A DNA stretch of 19,165 nucleotides from an uncultured Oscillibacter sp. (GCA_951800675.1 CATOKC010000059.1:1-19165), one strand, 5' to 3'. Shown: positions 1 to 8,432, numbered from the stretch's first letter. The notes: a model not told the origin generated them from the sequence alone. Program-made: numbers and translations.

Positions 1-2
1 CC

Positions 3-26
3 GGGGGGGGGGCTTTTGGCCCCCCC
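3..26 (-). terminator. Possible terminator stem after the BlaR1-like gene
   Basis: A G-run and a C-run around a TTTT/TTTTG loop can form a stem of about eight pairs just after the stop codon of the BlaR1-like gene on the minus strand. The position where a U-run would lie is outside the window, so the terminator call is only plausible. Confidence 0.45.
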
Positions 27-32
27 GCGTCC

Positions 33-2369
33 TTATGTTCGGATGTCCGTCAGCGGGACCGGCTCCCCCTCCAGGGTGACACTTAAGGGAGCGTCGTCGG
101 AGAAGGAGAGAAGGACATAGCCAGCGTCCAGCTTCTTGCCCTTCTGGATTTTTACCCGCCAGACGCCTTCTCCCCGCGTGGGCTCCCAGGCGTACCGCCA
201 GGGGAAGCCGTTGCAGTAGAGATACTGCCGCCCCTCGGAGTGGATGACGTACCAGGTACGGATGGCGCACTGGTCCATGGCCTTCCGGGCGGCGGCGGGG
301 AGCTCCTCCACCGTCATGGCCCGCGCGTCGAGATTGGCGGCAAGGTCCGGGGGATTTCCCTGCTTCAGTGTCAGCGAGATGCTGCCCTTGAGGTTCCCCA
401 GGTCTCCCTCCGGGGCATGGAGGAACAGGCGGTAAGATCCCGGCTTTACGGCCTCGCCGTCGAACACAAAGTCCGCCGCGCAGCGGAGCTCCCCGTCCGC
501 CCGCTTGCTGGAGACGCTGTAATAGGTTACGTCCTCAGGGCTTTGCTCCATGCCGCAAAAGCCGATCTTCATGCGTCCGCCTGTTTCCGCCGTCACGTCG
601 TAATGAATCCGATCCCCTTGGGACAGAATGTATTCCCCCAAATATACCCAGCTGCCGCCCTGCATCCGGGTCCGGTCCACAGGAATGGTGACATCCATGC
701 CGCCCTCCTCCAGATCGTCCCAATCGCCGAATAGTTCCTCGACCTCCGCTTTGGTCATTTCCCGGACAGACTGGATTTTACCGTCCGCGCCCCGCTCCAC
801 CTTGAGATCCAGCAGGCCCTGGGGATTCGTGTCCAGGGTCACGCAGGAGGCGTCGGGGCGGGAATCCAGGAAAATTCGGACCTTGTACCCCTGGTAGTAA
901 TAGACCCGGCCCTCTTTGATGATTCCGGCGGCCTTGTATTCCTCGACCTGTTTGGCCTCCAGCTCCTTTTCCAGGGCTTCTAATTCCCCGTCCCGGTCCA
1001 ACGCTTTCAGCAGGATGGAACAGAGGGCGGCATTTTCCTTGGCGGCCCGGGCAGTCCAGGCGTCCAGCGTGGCCTCGTCCCAATCCAGATGGTTGACGAG
1101 AACGGAGAAGAAGGCGCTGTTCCCATCCTCATAGGCCCGCTCCAGCCACTCCTTCCGCGCCTCCTCGCTCAGGAACGGAACCGCCACACTGAACGAGGCG
1201 ATGTCGCCCTCCTCATAGCTCCGCTCTGCCAGGAGGGCGGATCGGAGACGGAGATTTTCATTGGACGCCGCCTGGGCGGAAAGCGGCGGCAGGGTTGTTC
1301 CCTTAACCGGGCTTGCGCCGCGTTTGGCGGGCCCGGTGTAGGCTCCCGCCGCTGCGGCCCCGGTGGTCAGAGCCGCCGCCAGGATCAGGGACAGCAGGGC
1401 GGTCCATTTGGAGGGTTTCTTGAATTTCATGATTGCGCTCAACCTTTCTTTCAATAATTCCGCGCTCTCCCCCAAGCCGGCGGAGCCGGGGACGGCATGA
1501 TATCCGCCGCCGGTTTCCAGGGCTCGGAGCAGGGTGTCCCCATAGGCCCGCCGTCCCTCCGGCGCCAGGGCCTGGAGCACCGCCTCGTCACAGGCCAGCT
1601 CACAGGCCCGGTCAATCTCCCGGGCCATGACCCACACCAGGGGGTTGAACCAATGGAGGCAGACTGTCAGCTGGACCAGCCACTTGTAGAGCAGGTCCCG
1701 CCGCCGGTAATGGGTCAGCTCATGGAGGACTGTGTGACGGAAATCCGCCTCCGCCACCGCCGCCGAGGGCAGAACGACGCAGGGCCGGAACAGCCCCAGC
1801 AGCATAGGGGAGGCCGCCAGAGGGTTTTCATACAGCTCCACGGACCGCCGGACGCCCAGCTCCTCCCCGGTCCGGGACAGCAGGTCCAGCAGGGCAGGGT
1901 CCTCCACCGCCCGGCACCCCGCCCGGAGATAGCGGGAGAAGCTCCGGCAGCTGGTGGCCTTCCATACCAGCAGGACCAGCGCGCCGCCCAGCCAAACCAG
2001 GGCCAAGACCTCCGCCGCGTCCGGCAGGGCGGGGGACTCCGGCTCTGCGTCGGCAGGAGGTTCCGGCTGGACCGGGGGGGCCGGTTCCGCGGTGGCCGGG
2101 CTTTCCCCGGGGGCCGAGGCCGCCTCCGGCAGCCGGGAACCCCCGGCCCGAACGGCGGCGGGGGTCTCCGCCTCCCGGAACAGGGCGCCCACGGGACTGA
2201 ACTCCGGCGAGAGGGGCAGCAGCAGCCGGAACACGGCGATGAGCCAGACATAATACTGCCAGCGCTTGCTGAGGCGATCTCGGAGCAGGGGCCGGAGAAC
2301 CAACAGGACCAGGATGGCCAGGGACCCGGAGAGGGACAGGGAGGCGGCGGTTTTCCAAACCTCCCTCAT
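33..2369 (-). CDS. BlaR1/MecR1-like M56 membrane metallopeptidase, non-PBP sensor
   Basis: 778 residues. Two hydrophobic segments lie near residues 8-26 and 38-53, then a Pro/Ala/Glu-rich linker (about 70-115), a third segment (about 118-136), the M56 zinc-peptidase core with HELTH (about 215-219) followed by an EIDRACELACDE stretch that should supply the third zinc ligand, and a fourth segment near 321-343. The rest, about 430 residues, lies outside the membrane region and shows no penicillin-binding SxxK/SxN/KTG arrangement that I can see, so the signal sensed is probably not a classical beta-lactam acylation. In the BlaR1/MecR1 family, signal binding activates the peptidase and leads to cleavage of the partner repressor. 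The start codon overlaps the end of the BlaI-type gene by 4 bases (ATGA), which means translational coupling. No beta-lactamase or PBP gene is in view. The family call is firm; the substrate and signal are unknown. Confidence 0.9.
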   Translation of the reverse strand: MREVWKTAASLSLSGSLAILVLLVLRPLLRDRLSKRWQYYVWLIAVFRLLLPLSPEFSPVGALFREAETPAAVRAGGSRLPEAASAPGESPATAEPAPPVQPEPPADAEPESPALPDAAEVLALVWLGGALVLLVWKATSCRSFSRYLRAGCRAVEDPALLDLLSRTGEELGVRRSVELYENPLAASPMLLGLFRPCVVLPSAAVAEADFRHTVLHELTHYRRRDLLYKWLVQLTVCLHWFNPLVWVMAREIDRACELACDEAVLQALAPEGRRAYGDTLLRALETGGGYHAVPGSAGLGESAELLKERLSAIMKFKKPSKWTALLSLILAAALTTGAAAAGAYTGPAKRGASPVKGTTLPPLSAQAASNENLRLRSALLAERSYEEGDIASFSVAVPFLSEEARKEWLERAYEDGNSAFFSVLVNHLDWDEATLDAWTARAAKENAALCSILLKALDRDGELEALEKELEAKQVEEYKAAGIIKEGRVYYYQGYKVRIFLDSRPDASCVTLDTNPQGLLDLKVERGADGKIQSVREMTKAEVEELFGDWDDLEEGGMDVTIPVDRTRMQGGSWVYLGEYILSQGDRIHYDVTAETGGRMKIGFCGMEQSPEDVTYYSVSSKRADGELRCAADFVFDGEAVKPGSYRLFLHAPEGDLGNLKGSISLTLKQGNPPDLAANLDARAMTVEELPAAARKAMDQCAIRTWYVIHSEGRQYLYCNGFPWRYAWEPTRGEGVWRVKIQKGKKLDAGYVLLSFSDDAPLSVTLEGEPVPLTDIRT

Positions 2370-2749
2370 GCTTCCCCGCCTCCGTTCTCCCAGAAGCGTT
2401 TCAGCTCCTCATAGTCCCCGGGGGAGATGGCCTCCTGCTGAATCAGGGCGGCCACCAGGCCCTTGGCGCTTCCGGCGTAGAGCTTGTTCACCAGCACCCG
2501 GGTCTGGGCGGCCTGGTACTCCGCTTCGGATACGGCGGCGGCGTACTCGTTCCGCCGTCCCAGCTTGCGGACGGTGAGAAAGCCCTTGTCCACCAGCCGG
2601 GACAGCAGGGTGATGACGGTATTTTTCTGCCAGCTCCGGCCCGCCTCCGCCAGGGCCTCCATGATCTGGGCGTACAGGGCGGTCCCTCCGGCGGACCAGA
2701 CAATCTTCATCAATTCCAGCTCCGAATCGGAAATCTGCGGGGTGTTCAT
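2366..2749 (-). CDS. BlaI/MecI/CopY-family transcriptional repressor
   Basis: 127 residues, the usual length for the family. It opens with the typical 'ISDSELELMKIVW' helix, then a winged helix-turn-helix with the recognition region 'KNTVITLLSRLVDKGFL' (about residues 42-58), and ends in a dimerisation helix. The AGGAGG ribosome binding site sits at good spacing before the ATG. It is the first gene of a two-gene operon with the BlaR1-like peptidase. Its own promoter region carries a CTACA-N3-TGTAG palindrome and a weaker second copy, as expected for autorepression. The region where BlaI is normally cut (Asn-Phe in staphylococcal BlaI) here reads LVAALIQ, so the cleavage site, if used, differs. 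Confidence 0.93.
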   Translation of the reverse strand: MNTPQISDSELELMKIVWSAGGTALYAQIMEALAEAGRSWQKNTVITLLSRLVDKGFLTVRKLGRRNEYAAAVSEAEYQAAQTRVLVNKLYAGSAKGLVAALIQQEAISPGDYEELKRFWENGGGEA

Positions 2750-2766
2750 AGGGTATCCTCCTTTGA

Positions 2767-2779
2767 CTACAAGCTGTAG
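2767..2779. promoter_or_regulatory. BlaI-type operator 1
   Basis: A perfect palindrome CTACA-AGC-TGTAG. The TACA/TGTA core is what BlaI/MecI repressors recognise. It lies just downstream of the -10 box, between promoter and ribosome binding site. Confidence 0.75.
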
Positions 2780-2788
2780 GCTAAAATT

Positions 2789-2817
2789 AAGATAACACGT
2801 TGTAGGCCAATTGTCAA
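2789..2817 (-). promoter_or_regulatory. Sigma-70-type promoter of the blaI-blaR1-like operon
   Basis: On the minus strand TTGACA (2812-2817) is followed after exactly 17 bases by TATCTT (2789-2794). It lies about 40 bases upstream of the repressor start codon. Confidence 0.8.
2793..2805. promoter_or_regulatory. BlaI-type operator 2 (imperfect)
   Basis: TAACA-CGT-TGTAG has the same 5-3-5 layout as operator 1, with two mismatches in one arm. It lies in the -10/-35 spacer, centred 26 bases from operator 1. Occupancy of both sites would block RNA polymerase. Confidence 0.55.
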
Positions 2818-2830
2818 GAGGCTGGAAAGA

Positions 2831-2868
2831 AAAAACCCCGCCGGAAGGCCATACCTTCCGGCGGGGTT
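2831..2868 (-). terminator. Rho-independent terminator of the LytTR gene
   Basis: A perfect 15-base inverted repeat (2834-2848 with 2854-2868) around a 5-base loop, followed on the minus strand by a run of T. It begins four bases after the LytTR stop codon. Confidence 0.9.
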
Positions 2869-2871
2869 GGA

Positions 2872-3666
2872 TTATCCGGTGATTTTCCGTTCCAGCTCCG
2901 CTTTCACCTGCATGTAGTTGTGGAAGGGGATGGGCAGGACCTCCCCGGTGATGATGGCCGCCTCGTAGCGCCGGACGGACATCACATAGCGGCTGTTCAC
3001 CGTGTAGCAGCGGTGAATGGGGCAGAAGGGCTCCGGCAGCATGGCGTTGACCTCGCTGATGCCCAAGTCGCTTTGAATCACCTTGTCCACACAGTGGAGC
3101 TCCGCCTTCCGGTTCCGGCTCTGGACATAGAAAATCATGTCCGGCTGGACGAACAGCGTCGTGCTTCCGCAGGGGATGGCCAGCCGCTTCTTCGGCGGGA
3201 CCTCCATCAAAACGTCCCGGACGAACTGATAGGCGGACATCTCCAGCTTGGGACCGCCCTCCTCCAGGGCGAAGGGATGGAGAAACTCATAGTTGGCGTG
3301 GAGCAGCACCAGCTTGGTTTCCGTGCCGATGAGCTGATACAAGAAGGTATAGGAGGCGGTAACGGTGTCCTCTTCCGGGTGATCTGGAACACAGACCCGC
3401 ACCTCGCCCATCACCGCCTGACAGCGGGGAGTGAGAGACAGGGGGGTGTATTCCTCCTGAAAAATCTGATAAAGTTTCGTCCGCCGCTCCACCCCGGCCT
3501 CCAGCCGGGAGCGGATGGTGTCGCCGCCAATCAGTACCCGTCCCCCGGTGCCCAGCCACACGCTTTTTGAACAGAGGTGGGACAGATAGGGCTCTAAATT
3601 CCCGGCGTAGTAACCGTGGGTGATCTCTCGGGTCAGGGCTATGGTATCCTCCAGCTGCCCGCTCAT
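2872..3666 (-). CDS. LytTR DNA-binding regulator with NTF2/SnoaL-like N-terminal domain
   Basis: 264 residues. The N-terminal half (about 5-145) looks like an NTF2/SnoaL-type cone fold: a helical start ('ALTREITHGYYAGNLEPYL'), a 'VWLGTGGRVLIGG' segment and later strand pairs ending 'LVLLHANYEFLH'. The C-terminal half (about 160-262) is a LytTR domain, with 'IFYVQSRNRKAELHC' and 'FCPIHRCYTVNSRYVMSVRRYEAAIITG', which matches the family's conserved histidine-bearing 'F.r.hrs..vN..yv' motif. There is no receiver domain, so it is probably not a classical response regulator; the N-terminal fold may bind a small ligand or act as a dimeriser. A GGGGAGGG ribosome binding site precedes the ATG. It is a single gene with its own promoter and terminator. 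Confidence 0.85.
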   Translation of the reverse strand: MSGQLEDTIALTREITHGYYAGNLEPYLSHLCSKSVWLGTGGRVLIGGDTIRSRLEAGVERRTKLYQIFQEEYTPLSLTPRCQAVMGEVRVCVPDHPEEDTVTASYTFLYQLIGTETKLVLLHANYEFLHPFALEEGGPKLEMSAYQFVRDVLMEVPPKKRLAIPCGSTTLFVQPDMIFYVQSRNRKAELHCVDKVIQSDLGISEVNAMLPEPFCPIHRCYTVNSRYVMSVRRYEAAIITGEVLPIPFHNYMQVKAELERKITG

Positions 3667-3689
3667 GGAATTCCCTCCCCTTTGTGATT

Positions 3690-3710
3690 ATTGTAACAAT
3701 ATTATACAAT
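3690..3710. promoter_or_regulatory. Palindromic site at the LytTR promoter
   Basis: ATTGTA (3690-3695) and TACAAT (3705-3710) form a 6-base inverted repeat with 9 bases between. Inside it ATTGT-A-ACAAT (3690-3700) is also palindromic. It overlaps the -10 box and likely start point, so it may be an operator. Which protein would bind is unknown. Confidence 0.4.
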
Positions 3711-3729
3711 AAGCGTCGAAAAAAGGCAA
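3701..3729 (-). promoter_or_regulatory. Promoter of the LytTR gene
   Basis: On the minus strand TTGCCT (3724-3729), a 17-base spacer and a consensus TATAAT (3701-3706), about 35 bases upstream of the start codon. Confidence 0.75.
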
Positions 3730-3787
3730 GAGAAAAAGGTGGTACCTTTAGCTTGGGCTGGAAAAATTATACTTTCTGCGTAAAATT

Positions 3788-4635
3788 TCAGTGGGTGAAG
3801 TTGCCGCTGCGGTACTGCTCCGCCGTCAGCTTGACGCTGACCCCGCCGGGTCCACCTCGGTGTACATGCCGAAGGTCTGGCCGTACCCGGGCTTTTCTTT
3901 CAGGAGGCTCTTCTGACGGGCCCACTGCTCCTTCTGGAGCTCCGGGTTCGCGCCGCTGGGGCCCCGGTCATTGGAGTGGATGCTGGAAGAGGATCCGTTA
4001 TCGCCGATTACAGGGAATCCCTCGCTGGAGATTACCATGGTGCTGGAGTCCATGCCGTCGCCGCCCACCTCGCCGGAACCGAAGAGGGTAAAATCATGCC
4101 GCTGGCGGGAGGCGAATAGCGGCCCCCAATCCATTTCCCCGGTGGGGTTCCCCTCCTTGTCGCGGAGAACACGGCCCTTGGCCCCAAACTCGAGCTGGTT
4201 GGCCTCCTCATGGAGATTGACGCCGCCGGTCACGTCGAAGAGCTCCGCCACGGCGGCGGCCTCAATGTAGTAATGGCTTTCCCCCTTACTGTCGGCATAA
4301 GCCAAAACCTTGGGGGCCGTGCCACTGGTCTATATGGAAGTAGAGATTGTCCGGGTCCCGGACAAAGCTCTCCGGGGCCCAGCCGGGGATCAGGGGGCGG
4401 AAGGGCGGGGCCACACCCGTGTCCTTGGGCCGGGCGGAGTAGCTGACCAGTCCGTCCTCCTGGGCGGCGCAGACCCGGTAGAGGTCGATGGCCTTCCGCT
4501 CCGCCGTCACGGCGGCCAGGTGCCGGGCCTGGGGCCCCAGCTCCGCGGGAAGGCGGCAGTTCGCGAGACTGAGGAAGGCCAGATGCGCCGCGTCCGGTCC
4601 TCCGGGTTGTCGATGGCTTGCGGGTATGCCAGCGT
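3788..4635 (-). pseudogene. Decayed gene of unknown function (about 280 codons, multiple frameshifts)
   Basis: A continuous protein appears only when frames are joined. The first part runs from about 4635 ('TLAYPQAIDNPEDRT'). The frame shifts near 4585-4597, continues 'HLAFLSLANCRLPAELGPQ' to 'NLYFHIDQWHG', and shifts again at a G5 run (4312-4316). It continues 'APKVLAYADSKGESHYYIEA' to 'YTEVDPAG', then shifts near 3841-3850 into 'VSVKLTAEQYRSGNFTH' and a stop at 3788. The good AGGAGG (4643-4648) is followed after 7 bases by ACG (4633-4635) where ATG is expected, so the start also looks lost. A consensus promoter lies upstream. I do not recognise the family. The restored protein has no signal peptide or membrane segment and ends in a Ser/Asn-rich, charged tail. 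The neighbouring genes nifJ and LytTR are intact, which argues against generally poor sequence. Confidence 0.7.
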
Positions 4636-4720
4636 CGTGCCGCCTCCTCTCGTCTCTGTTCTCTTAAGCGCTCCGGCGGGGCGGAATGTGACGCGCTGAT
4701 AAAAAATTTTTTCGGATTCC

Positions 4721-4749
4721 ATTGTACGCCGGATTTGAAGCGGTGTCAA
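4721..4749 (-). promoter_or_regulatory. Consensus promoter of the decayed gene
   Basis: On the minus strand TTGACA (4744-4749), a 17-base spacer and TACAAT (4721-4726), about 85 bases before the expected start. The -35 box shares bases with the U-run of the nifJ terminator. Confidence 0.7.
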
Positions 4750-4786
4750 AAAGCGCCTCCCCGTGCCCGAAAGCACGGAGAGGCGC
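4748..4786 (-). terminator. Rho-independent terminator of nifJ
   Basis: A 14-base inverted repeat (4753-4766 with 4773-4786, one G-T wobble), a 6-base loop, and TTTTT on the minus strand. It lies 18 bases after the nifJ stop codon. Confidence 0.9.
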
Positions 4787-4803
4787 GATGGAGCGGCCGG
4801 CGT

Positions 4804-7800
4804 TTATTCCTTTTCCTGGGCGTGGATGGGATAGTCCTCCAGCACGTCCAGCAGACGGGAATAGTCCTGGGACGCCAGGTGGGTATACCGGGCCCAGCGG
4901 TTGCGGCACTGGTTCCGGGCCTCCACCAGCAGGGCCTCCGCCGCCTCGGGGAAGGTCCGCTGGAGGGAGTTGAACCGGACCTCGCCCATGAAGAACTCCC
5001 GGAGATCATACCGGGGCTCCTGGAAATCCAGCATGAAGGGGTTCTTGCCCTCCAGCTTCCGCTTGGGGTCGTAGCGGTAGAGGACCCAGTAGCCGCTGCG
5101 GACGGCCAGCCTGGCCTCCTCCTGGGCCCAGGCCATGCCCTTGACAATGCCGTGGTTGATGCAGGGAGCGTAGGCCACGATGAGGGACGGCCCGTCGTGG
5201 GCCTCCGCTTCCCGGAGGGCCTTGATGTACTGGGCGGGGTCCGCCCCCAGGGCGACGGACGCGACATACACGTTCTGGTACTGGGTGGCCAGCATCCCCA
5301 GGTCCTTTTTCTCCGTCCGCTTGCCCGCGGCGGCGAACTGGGCCACCGCGCCGAAGGGCGTGGCCTTGGAGGACTGCCCGCCGGTGTTGGAGTAGACCTC
5401 CGTGTCCACCACCAGGATGTTCACGTCCTCCCCGGAGGCCAGTACGTGGTCCAATCCGCCGTAGCCGATGTCATAGGCCCAGCCGTCGCCGCCGTACATC
5501 CACATGCTCTTTTTGACCAGCTGGTCCTGGGCCTTGCGGACGGCCTCGACGCGCTCTCCGGTCTCGACGGTGCTTCGCAGGGCGTCCATCACCGCGTCGC
5601 TGAGCTGGATGGTCCGCTCCTTGTCCTCAAAGCCCTCCAGCCAGGCGGACAGGGCCGCTTTCAGGCTTTTGTCCTTCGTCTCCGCCAGCAGCTCCCGGAC
5701 CTCCCGCTGGAGACGGAGCCGCTGCTGGCGGACGCTCAGCACCATGCCCAGGGAGTACTCGGCGTTGTTTTCAAAGAGGGAGTTGGAGAGGGCGGGGCCC
5801 CTTCCGTTGGGCTTGGTGGTGTAGGGATAGCTGGGGACGCTGAAGCCCCACGCCTGAGTACAGCCCGTGGCGTTGGCGACCACCATGCGCTCGCCGAAGA
5901 GCTGGGTGAGGAGCTTCATGTAAGGCGTCTCGCCGCAGCCAGCGCAGGCCCCGGAGAACTCCAGCAGGGGCTGCTCGTACTGGCTTCCCTTGACGGTGAA
6001 CTTGTTCATGGGGTTTTCCTTGGGGGACAGGGCGAGGCTGTAATCCCAGTTGGGCTGTTCCGGCATCTGGCTCTCGATGGGCCGCATGACGATGGCCTTT
6101 TCCTTGGCAATGCAGGCGGCGGCGCAGGTGCCGCAGCCGGTGCAGTCCAGGGGGTCCACCTGGATGCGGAAGCGCAGGCCCTCGAAGCCCTTGCCCTTAG
6201 CCTCCTTGGTCACGTAGCCCGCCGGGGCCTTTTGGGCCTCCTCCTCGTTTAGCAAGAAGGGCCGGATGGCGGCGTGGGGGCACATGAGGGAGCACAGATT
6301 GCAGCCGATGCAGTTCTCCGGGAGCCAGCTTGCCACGTGGGCGGCGAAGCCCCGCTTTTCATACTTCGAGGTCGCCATGGGGACGCTGCCGTCCGCCGCG
6401 TCTTTAAACGCGCTGACGGGGAGCTGGTCGCCCTTTTGGGCGTTGACGGCCCGCATGACGGTGCGGACGTACCAGGGAGAGGCGGTGTCCGGCACCTCCG
6501 GCTCGCCGGTGAGGTTTGCCCAGGCGGCGGGGACCGGGATTTCATGGAGGCCCGTCAGCCCCGCGTCCACGGCGGCGCAGTTCATGCGGACCACCTGGTC
6601 GCCCTTGCGGCCATAGGTTTTCTGGATGGCGGCCTTCATGTAGTCCACCGCCTGGTCCACCGGGAGCACGCCGGAGAGCTTGAAGAAGGCGGCTTGGAGG
6701 ACGCTGTTGGTCCGGTTCCCCAGGCCGATGGCTTCGGCGGCGGCGCCCGCGTCGATGGTATAGAACTTCGCTTTCCGCTCCGCCAGGAGGCGCTTGACCT
6801 TGTTGGGGAGATGGGCTTCCAGGTCCGCGTCGGACCAGTTGCAGTTAAGGAGGAAGATTCCGCCCTCCTTGAGCTCGTTTACGATGTCGTACTTGGCGAT
6901 GTAGCTCTGGTTGTGGCAGGCGATGAAGTCCGCCATGGTGACATAGTAGGTGGAGAGAATGGGGGTATGCCCGAAGCGGAGGTGGCTTTTCGTCACGCCG
7001 CCGGATTTCTTGGTGTCGTACTCAAAGTAGGCCTGGACGTATTGGTCCGTGTTGTCCCCGATGATCTTGATGGAGTTTTTGTTGGCCCCCACCGTGCCGT
7101 CGGAGCCCAGGCCCCAGAACTTGCAGCTGATGGTCCGGCTGTCGGCGGTGACCACGTTTTCCCCGACGGGCAGGGAGTGGTGGGTCACATCGTCGGTGAT
7201 GCCCACGGTGAAATGGTCCTTTTGCTCCCCGGCCATGTTGTCGTAGACGGCGATCATCTGGGCGGGGGTGGTGTCCTTGCTGGAAAGGCCGTACCGCCCG
7301 CCCAGCACCTGGACCCGGCGGTTCCCCTGCTGGAGGACGGAACAGACGTCCTTATAGAGGGGCTCACCGCTTGCGCCGGGCTCCTTGGTCCGGTCCAGCA
7401 CGGTTAACCGCCGGCAGCTCTCCGGCAGGGCCGCCAGGAAATGGGCGGCGCTGAAGGGCCGGTAGAGCCGGACCTGGAGGAAGCCCGCCTTGCGGCCCTG
7501 GGCGTTGAGATACCGGACCACCTCCTGGAGGCAGCCGGAGACGCTGCCCATGGCGATGACGATTTGCTCCGCCTCCGGGTCGCCGTAGTAGTTGAAGAGC
7601 CGGTAATCCCGCCCCGTCAGGGCGGACATCCGGGCCAGATAATCCTCCACAATGCCGGGAACGGCGTCGTAGTAGGGGTTCACCGCCTCCCGGAGCTGGA
7701 AGGCCGTGTCCGGGTTGATGACGGTGGAGCGCATCAGGGGATGCTCGCTGTTTAAAGCGTTGGCCCGGAAGCGGTCCAGGGCCTCCCGGTCCACCATTTT

Positions 7801-8370
7801 GGCAAGGTCCCCGTAGTCCAGCACGTCGATCTTCTGAATCTCGTGGCTGGTGCGGAAGCCGTCGAAGAAGTGCATGAAGGGCACCCGGCTTTTGATGGCG
7901 GAGAGGTGGGCCACGGCGGCTAAATCCATGCACTCCTGCACGCAGGAGGAGGCCAGTTGGGCAAAGCCCGTCTGGCGGCAGGCCATCACGTCGGAGTGGT
8001 CCCCGAAGATAGAGAAGGCGCTGGTGCCCACGGTCCGGGCGGCCACGTGGATGACGCCGGGGAGGAGCTGGCCGGAAATCCGGTACAGGGGCGGTACCAT
8101 CAGCATCAGGCCCTGGCTGGCGGTGTAGCTGGTGGTGAGGGCCCCCGCCTCCAGCGAGCCGTGCATGGCGCCGCAGGCCCCGGCCTCGCTCTGCATTTCC
8201 ATGAGGCGCACGCTCTGGCCGAAGATGTTTTTCATCCCATTGGCGGCCCAGGTGTCCACATGCTCCGCCATGGGGCTGGAGGGCGTGATGGGGTAGATGG
8301 TCGCGACCTCGGTAAAGGCGTAGCTTGCGTAGGCGGCGGCCTCGTTGCCGTCCATGGTCTTGCGTTTCAT
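4804..8370 (-). CDS. nifJ: Pyruvate:ferredoxin (flavodoxin) oxidoreductase
   Basis: 1188 residues, the full length of the single-chain homodimeric enzyme, which converts pyruvate and CoA to acetyl-CoA, CO2 and reduced ferredoxin or flavodoxin in the cytoplasm. Visible in order: the pyruvate/TPP domain with 'YPITPSSPMAEHVD' near residue 25; the gamma domain with 'GLGSDGTVGANKNSIKI' near 420; the EKR region near 668; two 4Fe-4S motifs, CIGCNLCSLMCPH (about 686-698) and CTGCGTCAAAC (about 742-752); the CxxC of the TPP-proximal cluster in 'GACAGCGETPYMK' (about 808); the TPP/Mg motif 'GDGWAYDIGYGGLDH' and 'DTEVYSNTGGQSSKATP' near 970-1000; and the late cysteine in 'YAPCINHG' near 1069. All cofactor ligands are present. 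It has its own strong promoter and terminator, so it is transcribed alone. Next to cyuA and the C-S lyase, it would oxidise the pyruvate made from cysteine. Confidence 0.98.
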   Translation of the reverse strand: MKRKTMDGNEAAAYASYAFTEVATIYPITPSSPMAEHVDTWAANGMKNIFGQSVRLMEMQSEAGACGAMHGSLEAGALTTSYTASQGLMLMVPPLYRISGQLLPGVIHVAARTVGTSAFSIFGDHSDVMACRQTGFAQLASSCVQECMDLAAVAHLSAIKSRVPFMHFFDGFRTSHEIQKIDVLDYGDLAKMVDREALDRFRANALNSEHPLMRSTVINPDTAFQLREAVNPYYDAVPGIVEDYLARMSALTGRDYRLFNYYGDPEAEQIVIAMGSVSGCLQEVVRYLNAQGRKAGFLQVRLYRPFSAAHFLAALPESCRRLTVLDRTKEPGASGEPLYKDVCSVLQQGNRRVQVLGGRYGLSSKDTTPAQMIAVYDNMAGEQKDHFTVGITDDVTHHSLPVGENVVTADSRTISCKFWGLGSDGTVGANKNSIKIIGDNTDQYVQAYFEYDTKKSGGVTKSHLRFGHTPILSTYYVTMADFIACHNQSYIAKYDIVNELKEGGIFLLNCNWSDADLEAHLPNKVKRLLAERKAKFYTIDAGAAAEAIGLGNRTNSVLQAAFFKLSGVLPVDQAVDYMKAAIQKTYGRKGDQVVRMNCAAVDAGLTGLHEIPVPAAWANLTGEPEVPDTASPWYVRTVMRAVNAQKGDQLPVSAFKDAADGSVPMATSKYEKRGFAAHVASWLPENCIGCNLCSLMCPHAAIRPFLLNEEEAQKAPAGYVTKEAKGKGFEGLRFRIQVDPLDCTGCGTCAAACIAKEKAIVMRPIESQMPEQPNWDYSLALSPKENPMNKFTVKGSQYEQPLLEFSGACAGCGETPYMKLLTQLFGERMVVANATGCTQAWGFSVPSYPYTTKPNGRGPALSNSLFENNAEYSLGMVLSVRQQRLRLQREVRELLAETKDKSLKAALSAWLEGFEDKERTIQLSDAVMDALRSTVETGERVEAVRKAQDQLVKKSMWMYGGDGWAYDIGYGGLDHVLASGEDVNILVVDTEVYSNTGGQSSKATPFGAVAQFAAAGKRTEKKDLGMLATQYQNVYVASVALGADPAQYIKALREAEAHDGPSLIVAYAPCINHGIVKGMAWAQEEARLAVRSGYWVLYRYDPKRKLEGKNPFMLDFQEPRYDLREFFMGEVRFNSLQRTFPEAAEALLVEARNQCRNRWARYTHLASQDYSRLLDVLEDYPIHAQEKE

Positions 8371-8432
8371 AAAATCCCCCTTCTCTCATCTGCCCGGTCC
8401 GCTGGATGCCAGGCTGTAAAATTCATATGTCT

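Noticed and set aside
1497..2414. A 305-codon plus-strand frame opposite the BlaR1-like gene
   Set aside because: It is a Gln/Gly/Pro/Arg-rich shadow of a clear M56 peptidase gene, without a ribosome binding site or domain. Long antisense frames are expected at this GC content.
4618..6252. A 544-codon plus-strand frame opposite nifJ
   Set aside because: Its composition is repetitive Gly/Leu/Val/His/Arg without motifs, while the other strand carries the full set of nifJ motifs.
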